From: Fluviicola sp.
Lineage (GTDB): Bacteria; Bacteroidota; Bacteroidia; Flavobacteriales_D; Crocinitomicaceae
NCBI RefSeq assembly: GCF_039596395.1
Contig: NZ_JBCNJT010000004.1
Span: forward strand, 310,001-374,000
Direction: 5' to 3'
DNA: 64,000 nucleotides
In this document: piece after piece, positions 44,370-51,641 of the stretch
Layout of the letters: every line of letters starts with the position of its first letter
Numbering within the stretch: position 1 is the first letter of the stretch
Program-made: the position numbers and the translations under genes
The notes under the pieces: model-generated
Told to the model about the DNA's origin: nothing
Database searches by the model: none
What the model saw: only the letters and a program-made list of their open reading frames with translations

Positions 44370-44457
44370 CACTTTACAGAAAAGAAGCTGTATTTGAATA
44401 CAAAATCTCCTTATCGAAGCCTGAAAATCGTACTTTTAGGCATCAACTCCATCGATC

Positions 44458-46017
44458 ATGAAGCATTTCGTGTTTTTGCTCCTTCTAATAACTTCTTTTG
44501 CGGGAAAATCCCAAACCTTTACACGGTCTGAACTTCCGACACCCGTTTCCACTCCCTGGGAACTATTTTACGGCCCGGACTCCATGCTATGGGTAACCGA
44601 AAGCAGCGGAACCGTTTCCAGAATCGACCCGGAAACCGGAAACAAGACCGTAGTTTATGTCGCAATTGATTACTTCGGTGGAAGTCCGCTGGAAAACTCC
44701 GTGCTTTGTCCGGCTCTGGGAATCGGAGGCGGAACATTAGGACTGGCCCTGCACCCTGATTTTAAAACTCCCGGATCTTCCTTTATTTATTTCATGTATT
44801 CTTACAATTCGGGAACATCCGGAAGCCCTGCCACGCGTTTTAAAATCCGCAGGCTTGAATGGGACCCGAACACAGAGCAGGTTGTGGCTTTCCAGGACAT
44901 TGTTACGGGAATTTCTACCGGTTACGATCATTTGGGTGGAAGATTACTGGCTATCAAACAGAATACGATCCCTTATTTGTTTGTCACAGTAGGCGATCAC
45001 GGATCCAGCAATACCTCCTGTTACAATCCTCCGACAGACAACCCGAATAATTTTGCCCAGGACCCGGCGGCAGACAACGGAAAAGTTCACCGCTTCCACA
45101 TGGACGGAAGCATTCCCACCGACAACCCGATTCCGGGTAACTCCTTTTACACCCGCGGACACCGCAATCCGCAAGGCCTGGTCTACAACACCAACCTGGA
45201 CATTCTTTACGACATTGAACACGGCGACAAGACAGATGACGAGATCAACATCCTGGAAAAGGGAATGAATTACGGCTGGAAAGATGTGCATGGTTATCAC
45301 GACGATAACAATTTTCCCGGAGAAGCAGCGTATGTCTCGAATTATGTTCCGCATCCGCAAATTGCGAACGACCATTTGGTAGAACCCATTTACTCTATCT
45401 GTGCAGTGCCAACTCCTGTTTCGAACGTCGGATCCAGTTGGTGCACCGTTGCACCTTCGGACGGTATTTACTACAAAAGCACCTCGATCCCGCAATGGAC
45501 GAACAGCATTTTGCTGGTGACTTTAAAGAAGGGCGACAACACCGATATGGAACTGTACCAATTCAAATTAAATGCCCAGGGAACGATTGCCGCTTCAACC
45601 TCTCAGAACCCGAATCCTCAAAAATATTTTGCCGAAGATCAGGAATTAAATGGACGGTTACGCGATATTGCCGTTTCTCCCGACGGGAAGAAAATTTACC
45701 TGGTCAATAACGGAGGAGCAAGCTCGGCAACAGACAAAATCACGGTTTATACCTACGTAGAGCCGCCGGTTGTTCCGTATCCGAATATTGGTTTAAAGAT
45801 CGCTCCGAATCCTTCATCGGGAACGGTACAGTTGGAACTCCCGGAAAACAAGCCATACACGCTCCAAATCTTTGATTACCGGGGAGCAAAACTGAAAGAG
45901 ATCAGAGACGAAGCCCTATTTATGAACCTGGATTTATCGTATTTATCGTCGGGGCTGTATTGGTTTCAGTATGAGTCGGAGAGTATGAAACGCATCCAGA
46001 ATTTTGTGAAGGAGTAA
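44458..46017 (+). CDS. Secreted PQQ-dependent sugar dehydrogenase-like protein, T9SS type A
   Basis: A 519-aa protein with a signal peptide (1-18). The glucose/sorbosone dehydrogenase propeller spans about 25-430 (TPWELFYGPDSMLWVTESSGTVSRIDPETG, LGLALHPDF, DHLGGRLLAIKQ, TRGHRNPQGLVYN, YDIEHGDKTDDEINILEKGMNYGWKDVHG). These are the conserved GDH/sGDH motifs for catalytic His and Arg. The C-terminal sorting domain runs from about 440 (IAPNPSSGTVQLELP, FDYRGAKLKEIRDE, SGLYWFQYE). It is exported by T9SS and probably oxidises sugars or aldehydes outside the cell. PQQ biosynthesis genes are not in the window. Confidence 0.9.
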   Translation: MKHFVFLLLLITSFAGKSQTFTRSELPTPVSTPWELFYGPDSMLWVTESSGTVSRIDPETGNKTVVYVAIDYFGGSPLENSVLCPALGIGGGTLGLALHPDFKTPGSSFIYFMYSYNSGTSGSPATRFKIRRLEWDPNTEQVVAFQDIVTGISTGYDHLGGRLLAIKQNTIPYLFVTVGDHGSSNTSCYNPPTDNPNNFAQDPAADNGKVHRFHMDGSIPTDNPIPGNSFYTRGHRNPQGLVYNTNLDILYDIEHGDKTDDEINILEKGMNYGWKDVHGYHDDNNFPGEAAYVSNYVPHPQIANDHLVEPIYSICAVPTPVSNVGSSWCTVAPSDGIYYKSTSIPQWTNSILLVTLKKGDNTDMELYQFKLNAQGTIAASTSQNPNPQKYFAEDQELNGRLRDIAVSPDGKKIYLVNNGGASSATDKITVYTYVEPPVVPYPNIGLKIAPNPSSGTVQLELPENKPYTLQIFDYRGAKLKEIRDEALFMNLDLSYLSSGLYWFQYESESMKRIQNFVKE

Positions 46018-46087
46018 ATCAGGTATCATTTCTCCAACGGGAAGCAGGTATAATAGAATCTCTATCTTCGATAGAGCAATTTTATTT

Positions 46088-46169
46088 CAACCACATAGTT
46101 CACAATAGAGCACATAGTTTTTTAAATTAATTATACATTAACTATGTGATCTATGGCTCTATGTGGTTG
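46088..46169. repeat. Long nested palindrome
   Basis: Outer arms CAACCACATAG / CTATGTGGTTG (46088-46098, 46159-46169) and inner arms CACATAGTT / AACTATGTG (46111-46119, 46140-46148) are nested around an AT-rich loop. It lies in a gene-free stretch after the sugar dehydrogenase gene. Confidence 0.6.
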
Positions 46170-46204
46170 CATTATGTATGGATGTTTCTATTAGTGACCG
46201 GAAT

Positions 46205-46237
46205 AAAAAAGCTTCATCCAATTCCTGAATGAAGCTT
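46205..46237 (-). terminator. Terminator-like hairpin
   Basis: AAGCTTCAT / ATGAAGCTT, a 9-bp stem, with a T-run only on the minus strand. No clear minus-strand gene lies directly upstream of it; it could end a small RNA or back up the hairpin at 46372-46440. Confidence 0.45.
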
Positions 46238-46371
46238 AGTATATAGAGAGATCAGAATTGACTTCTGATTCGTTGTGCCTTTCTGTTATCTCTAAAATAG
46301 GAAGAAAAAAAAACGGAAAAAGTTAAGGAATTACAAAAATTCAATGCTGGTTATCGGGATGAAAAATAAGA

Positions 46372-46440
46372 AAGCCCGGCATATCGAACAGGCTGCGCCT
46401 ATGCTACGCGCGATGCGTAGACACTCAATGACCGGGCTTT
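46372..46440 (-). terminator. Terminator-like long hairpin after the small zinc-ribbon gene
   Basis: AAGCCCGG and CCGGGCTT bound an interior that also folds (CTACGCGCGATGCGTAG). It lies 22 bases after the stop of the 42-aa protein, with T-rich sequence following on the minus strand. Confidence 0.55.
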
Positions 46441-46461
46441 TATTCATTTCTTTACTACCAA

Positions 46462-46590
46462 TTAATGAACCGGCGGTGGCTGATTGGTCGGACAAGTCGG
46501 ATTGGGGCATTGCGCGTGCCCTTCCTGCAACGGCGTTCCGCACGCCGGACAAAACTTCTGCTCTTTAGCCAGATAAAACTGCTTTTTCAT
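46462..46590 (-). CDS. 42-aa zinc-ribbon small protein
   Basis: The minus-strand ATG at 46588-46590 opens a 42-codon frame with a basic/aromatic start, MKKQFYLAKEQKF. A four-cysteine pattern follows: CPACGTPLQEGHAQC, then two-plus residues to TC (Cys at 14, 17, 28 and 33), and the tail TNQPPPVH. This looks like a rubredoxin/zinc-ribbon knuckle. It is preceded by GAGGGG (possible RBS) and followed by a hairpin. The function is unknown. It lies in a gap otherwise free of genes, between the sugar dehydrogenase gene and tRNA-Gln. Confidence 0.6.
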   Translation of the reverse strand: MKKQFYLAKEQKFCPACGTPLQEGHAQCPNPTCPTNQPPPVH

Positions 46591-46832
46591 ACCCCTCGTT
46601 TTTGATTTCAAGGTTAAGATAAGGGAAAAAGAAGTGGCTAGACGTTAAAGAATTAGAAAAGAGAATAGAAACAAAATGAGAAGACAGACCAACCTTCTAT
46701 TTAACCTGATTATTTTTTATTCGATCAAATTAGAAATTCACCAGGAAATACCAAATTACGTTATAAAATCGGCTTTTCTTAATTTCTTCCCCCCTTAATA
46801 CCTCTTTAAAAGAGAAACGAGAAATGATGTCA

Positions 46833-46906
46833 TCATTCTCATTCTCAATTCTCGCTCTGCAAAAAGAAAATAGCACATCGGAATGAGAAACAGAACGAGA
46901 ATGAGG
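46833..46906. repeat. Inverted pair of GAATGAGAAACAG-type repeats near tRNA-Gln
   Basis: Left arm 46833-46860 (minus-strand reading GCAGAGCGAGAATTGAGAAT plus GAGAATGA) and right arm 46881-46906 (GAATGAGAAACAGAACGAGA plus ATGAGG), with a 20-base spacer. The pair lies directly beyond the tRNA-Gln terminator, the same position as the pair next to tRNA-Phe. Confidence 0.65.
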
Positions 46907-46907
46907 A

Positions 46908-46947
46908 AAAAGAAAAGAGCATCCAATTACTTTGAATGCTCTTTTCT
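46908..46947 (-). terminator. Terminator of the left tRNA-Gln
   Basis: A 12-bp perfect stem AGAAAAGAGCAT / ATGCTCTTTTCT just after the tRNA 3' end on the minus strand. Confidence 0.75.
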
Positions 46948-46952
46948 TTTTG

Positions 46953-47025
46953 TTGACCCACTAGGGCTCGAACCTAGACTCTTCTGAACCAAAATCAGAC
47001 GTGTTGCCAGTTACACCATGGGTCA
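46953..47025 (-). tRNA. tRNA-Gln (anticodon TTG), left copy
   Basis: A 73-nt cloverleaf: acceptor TGACCCA / TGGGTCA, D-arm TGTAACTGGCAACA, anticodon loop CTGATTTTGGTTCAG (TTG), T-arm CTAGGTTCGAGCCCTAG. It is identical to the copy at 52475-52547. Its upstream promoter is weak (TAGATTGG). Confidence 0.97.
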
Positions 47026-47172
47026 GTTTTCCAATCTAACCAACAAAAAGCCACAAAAGAGCCCTTCTCCGACACTTTCATCCTGCGGCAATAGTTCTGT
47101 GTCATTTGGGAAAAAGTGTACCCATAATCGTCCCCAGTTGTCCCTGCGAAAAGACCAACAAAATCAAGTATT

Positions 47173-48399
47173 ATGAAGGTCACTATCAGACAGAAATCAG
47201 GCATGCTGTACTTGTATGCAGACATCACCGTTTCCAAATTGCGCGTAAAAGGCACATTGGGAATCACTATCAAAGAAGGCAGGTTCAACCCGAAGACACA
47301 AACCGTACAGGGTACATCGGACGCACCGGAAACCAACATTCTCATCAACAATTTCAAATCCGAGATATTGGCGAAGGTTCGCACGTTGCAAAAGGACGGA
47401 GCATTAACCAAAGACAATCTCACGGACGCGGTGAAGGAAATACGAACCCGTTTGACCGACCCCGAGTTTTCTAATGAGAACGAGCAGAGACTAACAACCT
47501 ACGTCCGCAAGTACATCGACCGTGTGAAAGAGTTGCGAAAGGAAAGCACCATCAAACAATTCTACTGCTCGCTAAACAAGATTGAGGAGTACGAGCGGTT
47601 GAAGAAGGTAAAGCTGACATTCGACAAGATTGACCATGCATTTTACAACTCCCTGATGACGTACGGAATGAAAGAACTTAATCTCTCTACCAACTCATTA
47701 GGAAACATCGTCAAGAACCTGAAAACTTGGATGAATGCCGCGTACGAAGACAGTTTGCATACCAACATGATCTTCACTAGCAGGTCGTTCAAGAAACCGG
47801 CAGAGGAAGCGGATACCATTTACCTGAACGAATCCGAACTACGAACCATTCGTAACACGATCATGCCAAACAAACACCTGGACAATGTGCGGGACTTATT
47901 TCTACTTGCTTGCTACACGGGGGTACGTTCACAGGATTACTCCAAGCTATCCAAAGAGTATCTTATCAACGATGGTACAATGTTCAAGGTACGGGCGGAA
48001 AAGACAGATCAGGAGGTAATTATCCCGTTGCACCCTGAAGCAAAAAGAGTGCTTGACAAATATGATGGTCAGCCACGGGTAATGTCGAACCAGAAGTTCA
48101 ACGAATACATCAAGGAAGTGTGCAGGATTGCCGGACTGGATGAACCCATAACAACCACCAGAACCATCGGAGGTAAAAAGGTTCGGACGACAAAGGCAAA
48201 ATGCGAATGGGTTTCTTCACATTGCGCCCGCAGAAGTTTCGCTACTAACGCTTACAAGGCAGGAGTTCCGACTTTGGCGATCATGGCGATTACAGGACAC
48301 ACTACGGAGAAGGTATTTTTAAAGTATGTGCGGGTAACGAAGGAGGAACACGCGGGAATGATGAGCGGACACCAGTTCTTTAAGCAAAGTGTCGCCTAA
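47173..48399 (+). CDS. Tyrosine site-specific integrase
   Basis: A 408-aa phage-type recombinase. The N-terminal arm/SAM-like DNA-binding domains span about 1-210 (MKVTIRQKSGMLYLYADITVSKLRVKGTLG, FYCSLNKIEEYERLKKVKLTFDKID). The catalytic domain has ACYTGVRSQDYSKL (Arg), AEKTDQEVIIPL (Lys), SSHCARRSFATNAYKAGVP (His-x-x-Arg), ITGHTTEKVFLKYV (His and nucleophile Tyr). All active-site residues are present. It lies next to the left tRNA-Gln copy and probably drives excision and integration of the island. It overlaps the XRE gene by 4 bases tail to tail. Confidence 0.95.
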   Translation: MKVTIRQKSGMLYLYADITVSKLRVKGTLGITIKEGRFNPKTQTVQGTSDAPETNILINNFKSEILAKVRTLQKDGALTKDNLTDAVKEIRTRLTDPEFSNENEQRLTTYVRKYIDRVKELRKESTIKQFYCSLNKIEEYERLKKVKLTFDKIDHAFYNSLMTYGMKELNLSTNSLGNIVKNLKTWMNAAYEDSLHTNMIFTSRSFKKPAEEADTIYLNESELRTIRNTIMPNKHLDNVRDLFLLACYTGVRSQDYSKLSKEYLINDGTMFKVRAEKTDQEVIIPLHPEAKRVLDKYDGQPRVMSNQKFNEYIKEVCRIAGLDEPITTTRTIGGKKVRTTKAKCEWVSSHCARRSFATNAYKAGVPTLAIMAITGHTTEKVFLKYVRVTKEEHAGMMSGHQFFKQSVA

Positions 48400-48620
48400 C
48401 GAAATCCGTTAAGGTCAACACCAAAGTAGTCAGCCAATTTACAAAGAGTGGTAAATGAAATATCACGCTTTCCCTGTTCTATCCGCGCCACATGAATTCC
48501 GGTGTCGTTGTACACGTCTTCTTGGGTTACTCCCTTCTTGTTTCTCAATTCTTTAAGCCGTTTTGCTATGGTCAGCAATAATTCTCCGTTCTCCATGACC
48601 GAAAAGTCAGGACGATGCAT
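48396..48620 (-). CDS. XRE-family HTH regulator
   Basis: A 74-aa single-domain Cro/CI-type DNA-binding protein: LLTIAKRLKELRNKKGVTQEDVYNDTGIHVARIEQGKRDISFTTLCKLADYFGVDLNGF. The start at 48620 lies inside the palindrome at 48618-48633; Met9 at 48596 is the alternative. It is transcribed away from the lipoprotein gene and convergent with the integrase. It is probably a repressor controlling its own promoter and the cargo promoter. Confidence 0.9.
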   Translation of the reverse strand: MHRPDFSVMENGELLLTIAKRLKELRNKKGVTQEDVYNDTGIHVARIEQGKRDISFTTLCKLADYFGVDLNGFR

Positions 48621-48633
48621 TACTTTTGTAATG
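48618..48633. promoter_or_regulatory. Candidate XRE operator over a -7 element
   Basis: A perfect palindrome CATTAC-TTTT-GTAATG, overlapping the -7 element TACTTTTG (48621-48628) of the rightward cargo promoter and the XRE start codon. Confidence 0.5.
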
Positions 48634-48679
48634 ACCGAACGGTAAGTATTTAATTTTTACAAATCTTAATTCACTAATT

Positions 48680-49159
48680 ATGAAAAGAATACCACTTATG
48701 CTCTTCTGTGTTTCTATCGCAGTTGTATCCTGCAAAAAGGAAAAGTCCGAACCTACAAACCCTCCACCACCTACAACAGTTGATGAGCCAGGAGAATGGG
48801 GTGTTCAAATGATAGGCACATGGTCTCTGGACAGTATTAGATTCTATGGTGACCATTCACCCGAATCATACGTGAATACTACCTATTATCCCAATAGTCA
48901 CATAACTATTGAGTTTAAATCTATAGACACCTACGGAAATAGGAATGTTTACAGGGAAACAGGCGTCATTTCAGGGGAATCAATAGACAGATATTTTTCT
49001 CTGCATGAGTCGCTCGGTTGGTTCAATTATTCAACTGATGTTGGCATTATCACAGAACCAAATACTACTTATAAGGTCGTTGGAATAAGTCCGAATGAAA
49101 TGGTTACGGAGGTTTACGCCCCTAATTTAAACCGTTGGGTTCGTTATTATAGTCGATAA
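48680..49159 (+). CDS. Island lipoprotein (159 aa)
   Basis: The lipobox IAVVSC puts the lipidated Cys near 18, followed by a KKEKSEPTNPPPPTT spacer. The mature domain resembles lipocalin-like surface lipoproteins (GTWSLDSIRFYGDHSPESYV, HITIEFKSIDTYGNRNVYRETG, YKVVGISPNEMVTEVY). The function is unknown. It is the first gene of the rightward cargo, behind the XRE operator candidate. Confidence 0.75.
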   Translation: MKRIPLMLFCVSIAVVSCKKEKSEPTNPPPPTTVDEPGEWGVQMIGTWSLDSIRFYGDHSPESYVNTTYYPNSHITIEFKSIDTYGNRNVYRETGVISGESIDRYFSLHESLGWFNYSTDVGIITEPNTTYKVVGISPNEMVTEVYAPNLNRWVRYYSR

Positions 49160-49162
49160 GCC

Positions 49163-49336
49163 ATGATATTTCTTTGCGGAATACTCGGTTACTTTGGTGG
49201 TGAGTTTATCATTGGTGGGATTTTGTACGCGGTGTTCGGGAAAGGTGATGCCAATTCGCCACAAAACAAACTGTACGGATGGATGGGGAAAATTGCGGGT
49301 GTCATACTCGCAGTTTACCTGTTCAAAAACCTCTGA
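49163..49336 (+). CDS. 57-aa two-TM small protein of the island
   Basis: The ATG at 49163, 3 bases after the lipoprotein stop, opens a 57-codon frame. Helix 1 is MIFLCGILGYFGGEFIIGGI and helix 2 is WMGKIAGVILAVYLF, joined by a polar loop with FGKGDANSPQNKLYG. It probably forms an operon with the lipoprotein. It is too small for family assignment; a toxin-like or holin-like role is only speculation. Confidence 0.6.
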   Translation: MIFLCGILGYFGGEFIIGGILYAVFGKGDANSPQNKLYGWMGKIAGVILAVYLFKNL

Positions 49337-49377
49337 AAACGTTTGAAAATCCCAAAACCACTCTATAAAATTGTGGT

Positions 49378-49659
49378 ATGGAGAGAGATCGAATTATAGC
49401 TTTGATAGCGGAGGACATAAAGCACAATCAATTATTGAGCGGGTTGAACAGTATCGGGTTAACGGAAAACGACAGGTACACCCTTTCACTGGACTTAGTA
49501 ATCGCCGAAATGATGGGCTACAAACACGGAATGATACCGGACAACTGGCTGGACGTTTACCACGATTCCATGCTTACCTATCCGATCAACCTGACAGCAA
49601 AGGAGATTCGCAATCGTGCGGTAGTTCTGTACAATGAGTTGTTGGAAGTCCGCCCCTAA
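49378..49659 (+). CDS. Hypothetical island protein (93 aa)
   Basis: A soluble acidic helical protein: MERDRIIALIAEDIKHNQLLSGLNSIGLTENDRYTLSLDLVIAEMMGYKHGMIPDNWLDVYHDSM. It has no catalytic motif. It starts 41 bases after the 57-aa gene, so it is probably part of the same cargo transcript. The stretch 49660-49923 after it holds no ORF I trust. Confidence 0.6.
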   Translation: MERDRIIALIAEDIKHNQLLSGLNSIGLTENDRYTLSLDLVIAEMMGYKHGMIPDNWLDVYHDSMLTYPINLTAKEIRNRAVVLYNELLEVRP

Positions 49660-49923
49660 GATTCAGCACACAGAGTTTGTACCACCCGAAATCTTGCCCT
49701 TTTGTAGCGTTTTGCCAATGGGTCGAAACTGCAATCCTTTAAATTCAATAATAAGTAAGACCCTTCGCCTTGAAGAAAATACCCAATGGCCCTTGGTCAA
49801 TCCAAATACTGTGTTTTTCTTTGTAAGATAGCAACGGCTATAAAACACAAAAGGCAAAGTGAGTTCTGTCACAATGCCCTTAGATTTCGACTAAAATGAA
49901 AAAATTAATCATTCATCGCACAG

Positions 49924-50985
49924 ATGGAGCAAATTATTTTTTCATTTATGAAAAATCGCAAAAACGAGGAAAACCCTCAAGTAATTAAGGCGAATGCGTC
50001 TGACATCAAGAAGCGAATCAACGCAAACTGTACCAAAACCCCACTGAAACTCGACTTTAAGCGCACAGGAGTAAGTCCAACAACCAACACAAGATCTGTC
50101 GAGTTGGACTACTACAACAGACCAATATCCTCAACTACATGGTCCTACAACCAGCAAAAAAGTGAATTTACTTATCAAGTAATTCACACAAAGTCCTACT
50201 ACATAGTTGAGGGGAAAAGACTTGGAATTACTGACGCAGAAATCTTTAAAACATTCACTAAACTGGTCTACTCACTTCAGGAAATCAACGAATTCACACA
50301 TCGCACAGAGTTTGACAAGTACCTATTCGATTGTTATCTGGAAGTGTTGGAGGAAGAAGAAGCTGAACGTATCAGCTATCACAATGCATCACTATTGGAC
50401 AAGGTGAAGATGAGCAACTCAACGCCGAGGCTTATTTTGCAATCACTAGAAGAAGTAGCTAAAAGGATAAAAACCAAGGATTCAGAACTTCGAGAACTAG
50501 ATAGGGAGTTGAAGAACAGACAAATCACTGGAGCCAATTTTGATCTGTTGCGTGACCCTATAGATTCCTCACTCAATGGATTGCGCAAGGAGCAGGCCAA
50601 TTTACTTGCAAAATACAAACGAATGGTTGAAACCACTAAGTACCGCAGACGTCACTTTCTGAAAATGGCTTTCAAGACTACAAAACGATCATTGGGTCAT
50701 ACTTCTTACAAACCAGTAGAATGTGGAACAATCTCACTATGTAAGTTTTACATTGAGGAATACTGTAGCTGGTTCAATCGAACTTTCAAAGCTGAAATTG
50801 CCGAGGCCCGTAAATTGGAAAAGTCAGCGAAAAGTAAGCAAAAACGTTTGGCGAACAAGGAGCCTGACCCACGTTTGGAAGTATTAAGACCATTTTTGAA
50901 TAGTGGGTTGTCTAAACAACGTATAGCTGACCAAACAGGAATACCGACGTCAACTGTACGACGGTTGATGGAAAAGCTAGCCTAA
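49924..50985 (+). CDS. Unknown island protein with C-terminal helix-turn-helix
   Basis: A 353-aa basic protein. Its middle has a long helical, heptad-rich region (EEVAKRIKTKDSELRELDRELKNRQITG, LNGLRKEQANLLAKYKRMVE). The final 35 residues form a resolvase-like HTH (LEVLRPFLNSGLSKQRIADQTGIPTSTVRRLMEKL). It has no signal peptide. The codon use is more AT-rich than the core genes. A perfect inverted repeat begins 9 bases after the stop. It could be a replication initiator, excision or regulatory factor of the island; the sequence does not decide. Confidence 0.6.
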   Translation: MEQIIFSFMKNRKNEENPQVIKANASDIKKRINANCTKTPLKLDFKRTGVSPTTNTRSVELDYYNRPISSTTWSYNQQKSEFTYQVIHTKSYYIVEGKRLGITDAEIFKTFTKLVYSLQEINEFTHRTEFDKYLFDCYLEVLEEEEAERISYHNASLLDKVKMSNSTPRLILQSLEEVAKRIKTKDSELRELDRELKNRQITGANFDLLRDPIDSSLNGLRKEQANLLAKYKRMVETTKYRRRHFLKMAFKTTKRSLGHTSYKPVECGTISLCKFYIEEYCSWFNRTFKAEIAEARKLEKSAKSKQKRLANKEPDPRLEVLRPFLNSGLSKQRIADQTGIPTSTVRRLMEKLA

Positions 50986-51425
50986 ATCTACTGAGAAGTT
51001 GAACCAAAAAATGCTCTGATTTTCTACCTGTACCATATTATATAGGTGAAATTTTAGTTCAAATTTTGGTTCAACTTCTAATTCTCCCAACCTCCGTCCG
51101 TTCCTATAATCTTCCACCATTCTGAATTTGTTAGGGAACTACGACTACGGTTGGGAGAAAACATTCAAAGAGACATACTCTGCACAAATCACGACCCAGC
51201 CATCAGAGTGATATCCCCCCACCCCAAAAGCACGAGAGATTGACACTTTTGCTACTGTTTGAACTTTCCATTCTACCCCTCCCCATTTTTAAACTCAGGC
51301 TTGACACCCGCACTGATGGGCTAATCTGCAAACCGCCCCGGCTTCGGATTTTGGCGGGATTGGTTCCTGTTGTCATTTCGTGGAGAAGTGATCCACCCCC
51401 AGTTTACACTCAAAAAACACATATC
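50986..51425. other. Gap in the island without a convincing gene
   Basis: It contains the inverted repeat at 50994-51079 and a GC-rich hairpin-like stretch near 51330-51355. An in-frame extension of the 63-aa gene from 51240 is open, but its N-terminus has no coding character. Confidence 0.5.
50994..51079. repeat. Perfect 16-bp inverted repeat with 54-bp spacer
   Basis: AGAAGTTGAACCAAAA (50994-51009) and TTTTGGTTCAACTTCT (51064-51079). The right arm is preceded by a further GTTCAAA, so GTTCAA also occurs as a short direct repeat. It may be a terminator-like structure, a protein-binding site, or part of an origin or recombination site. Confidence 0.75.
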
Positions 51426-51617
51426 ATGAAAACACAATTAGTTTATGCAGAGGTGATGGATGGCATTACCGCAACGATGTTAGAAGACTCTCTCGTACAG
51501 ATTATTTCAGACAACGGCGTTTTCCTTGTCACTACCGAAGAGAACAGTAAACAGTACCCGCTGGATTTCTACCCTGTGAGTGTGGAGGCGATGGAAGCGT
51601 ATAACTTAAATCTCTAA
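51426..51617 (+). CDS. Hypothetical island protein (63 aa)
   Basis: The ATG at 51426 starts MKTQLVYAEVMDGITATMLEDSLVQIISDNGVFLVTTEEN and the protein ends in AMEAYNLNL. It is acidic and soluble, with an alpha/beta look. The longer frame from 51240 is rejected because its extra part has random composition. It precedes the HNH gene by 24 bases. Confidence 0.5.
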   Translation: MKTQLVYAEVMDGITATMLEDSLVQIISDNGVFLVTTEENSKQYPLDFYPVSVEAMEAYNLNL

Positions 51618-51641
51618 CTTTAGAATAAGTTGATACACAAA

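Noticed and set aside
46344-46568. 74-aa plus-strand frame
   Set aside because: It runs through the hairpin at 46372-46440 and antisense to the four-cysteine small protein, which has better features.
49634-49831. 65-aa plus-strand frame in the island
   Set aside because: It overlaps the end of the 93-aa gene, has no recognisable features and no RBS or promoter element.
51240-51425. N-terminal extension of the 63-aa island protein
   Set aside because: Random-looking composition and GC-rich hairpin sequence; the ATG at 51426 begins the part with coding character.
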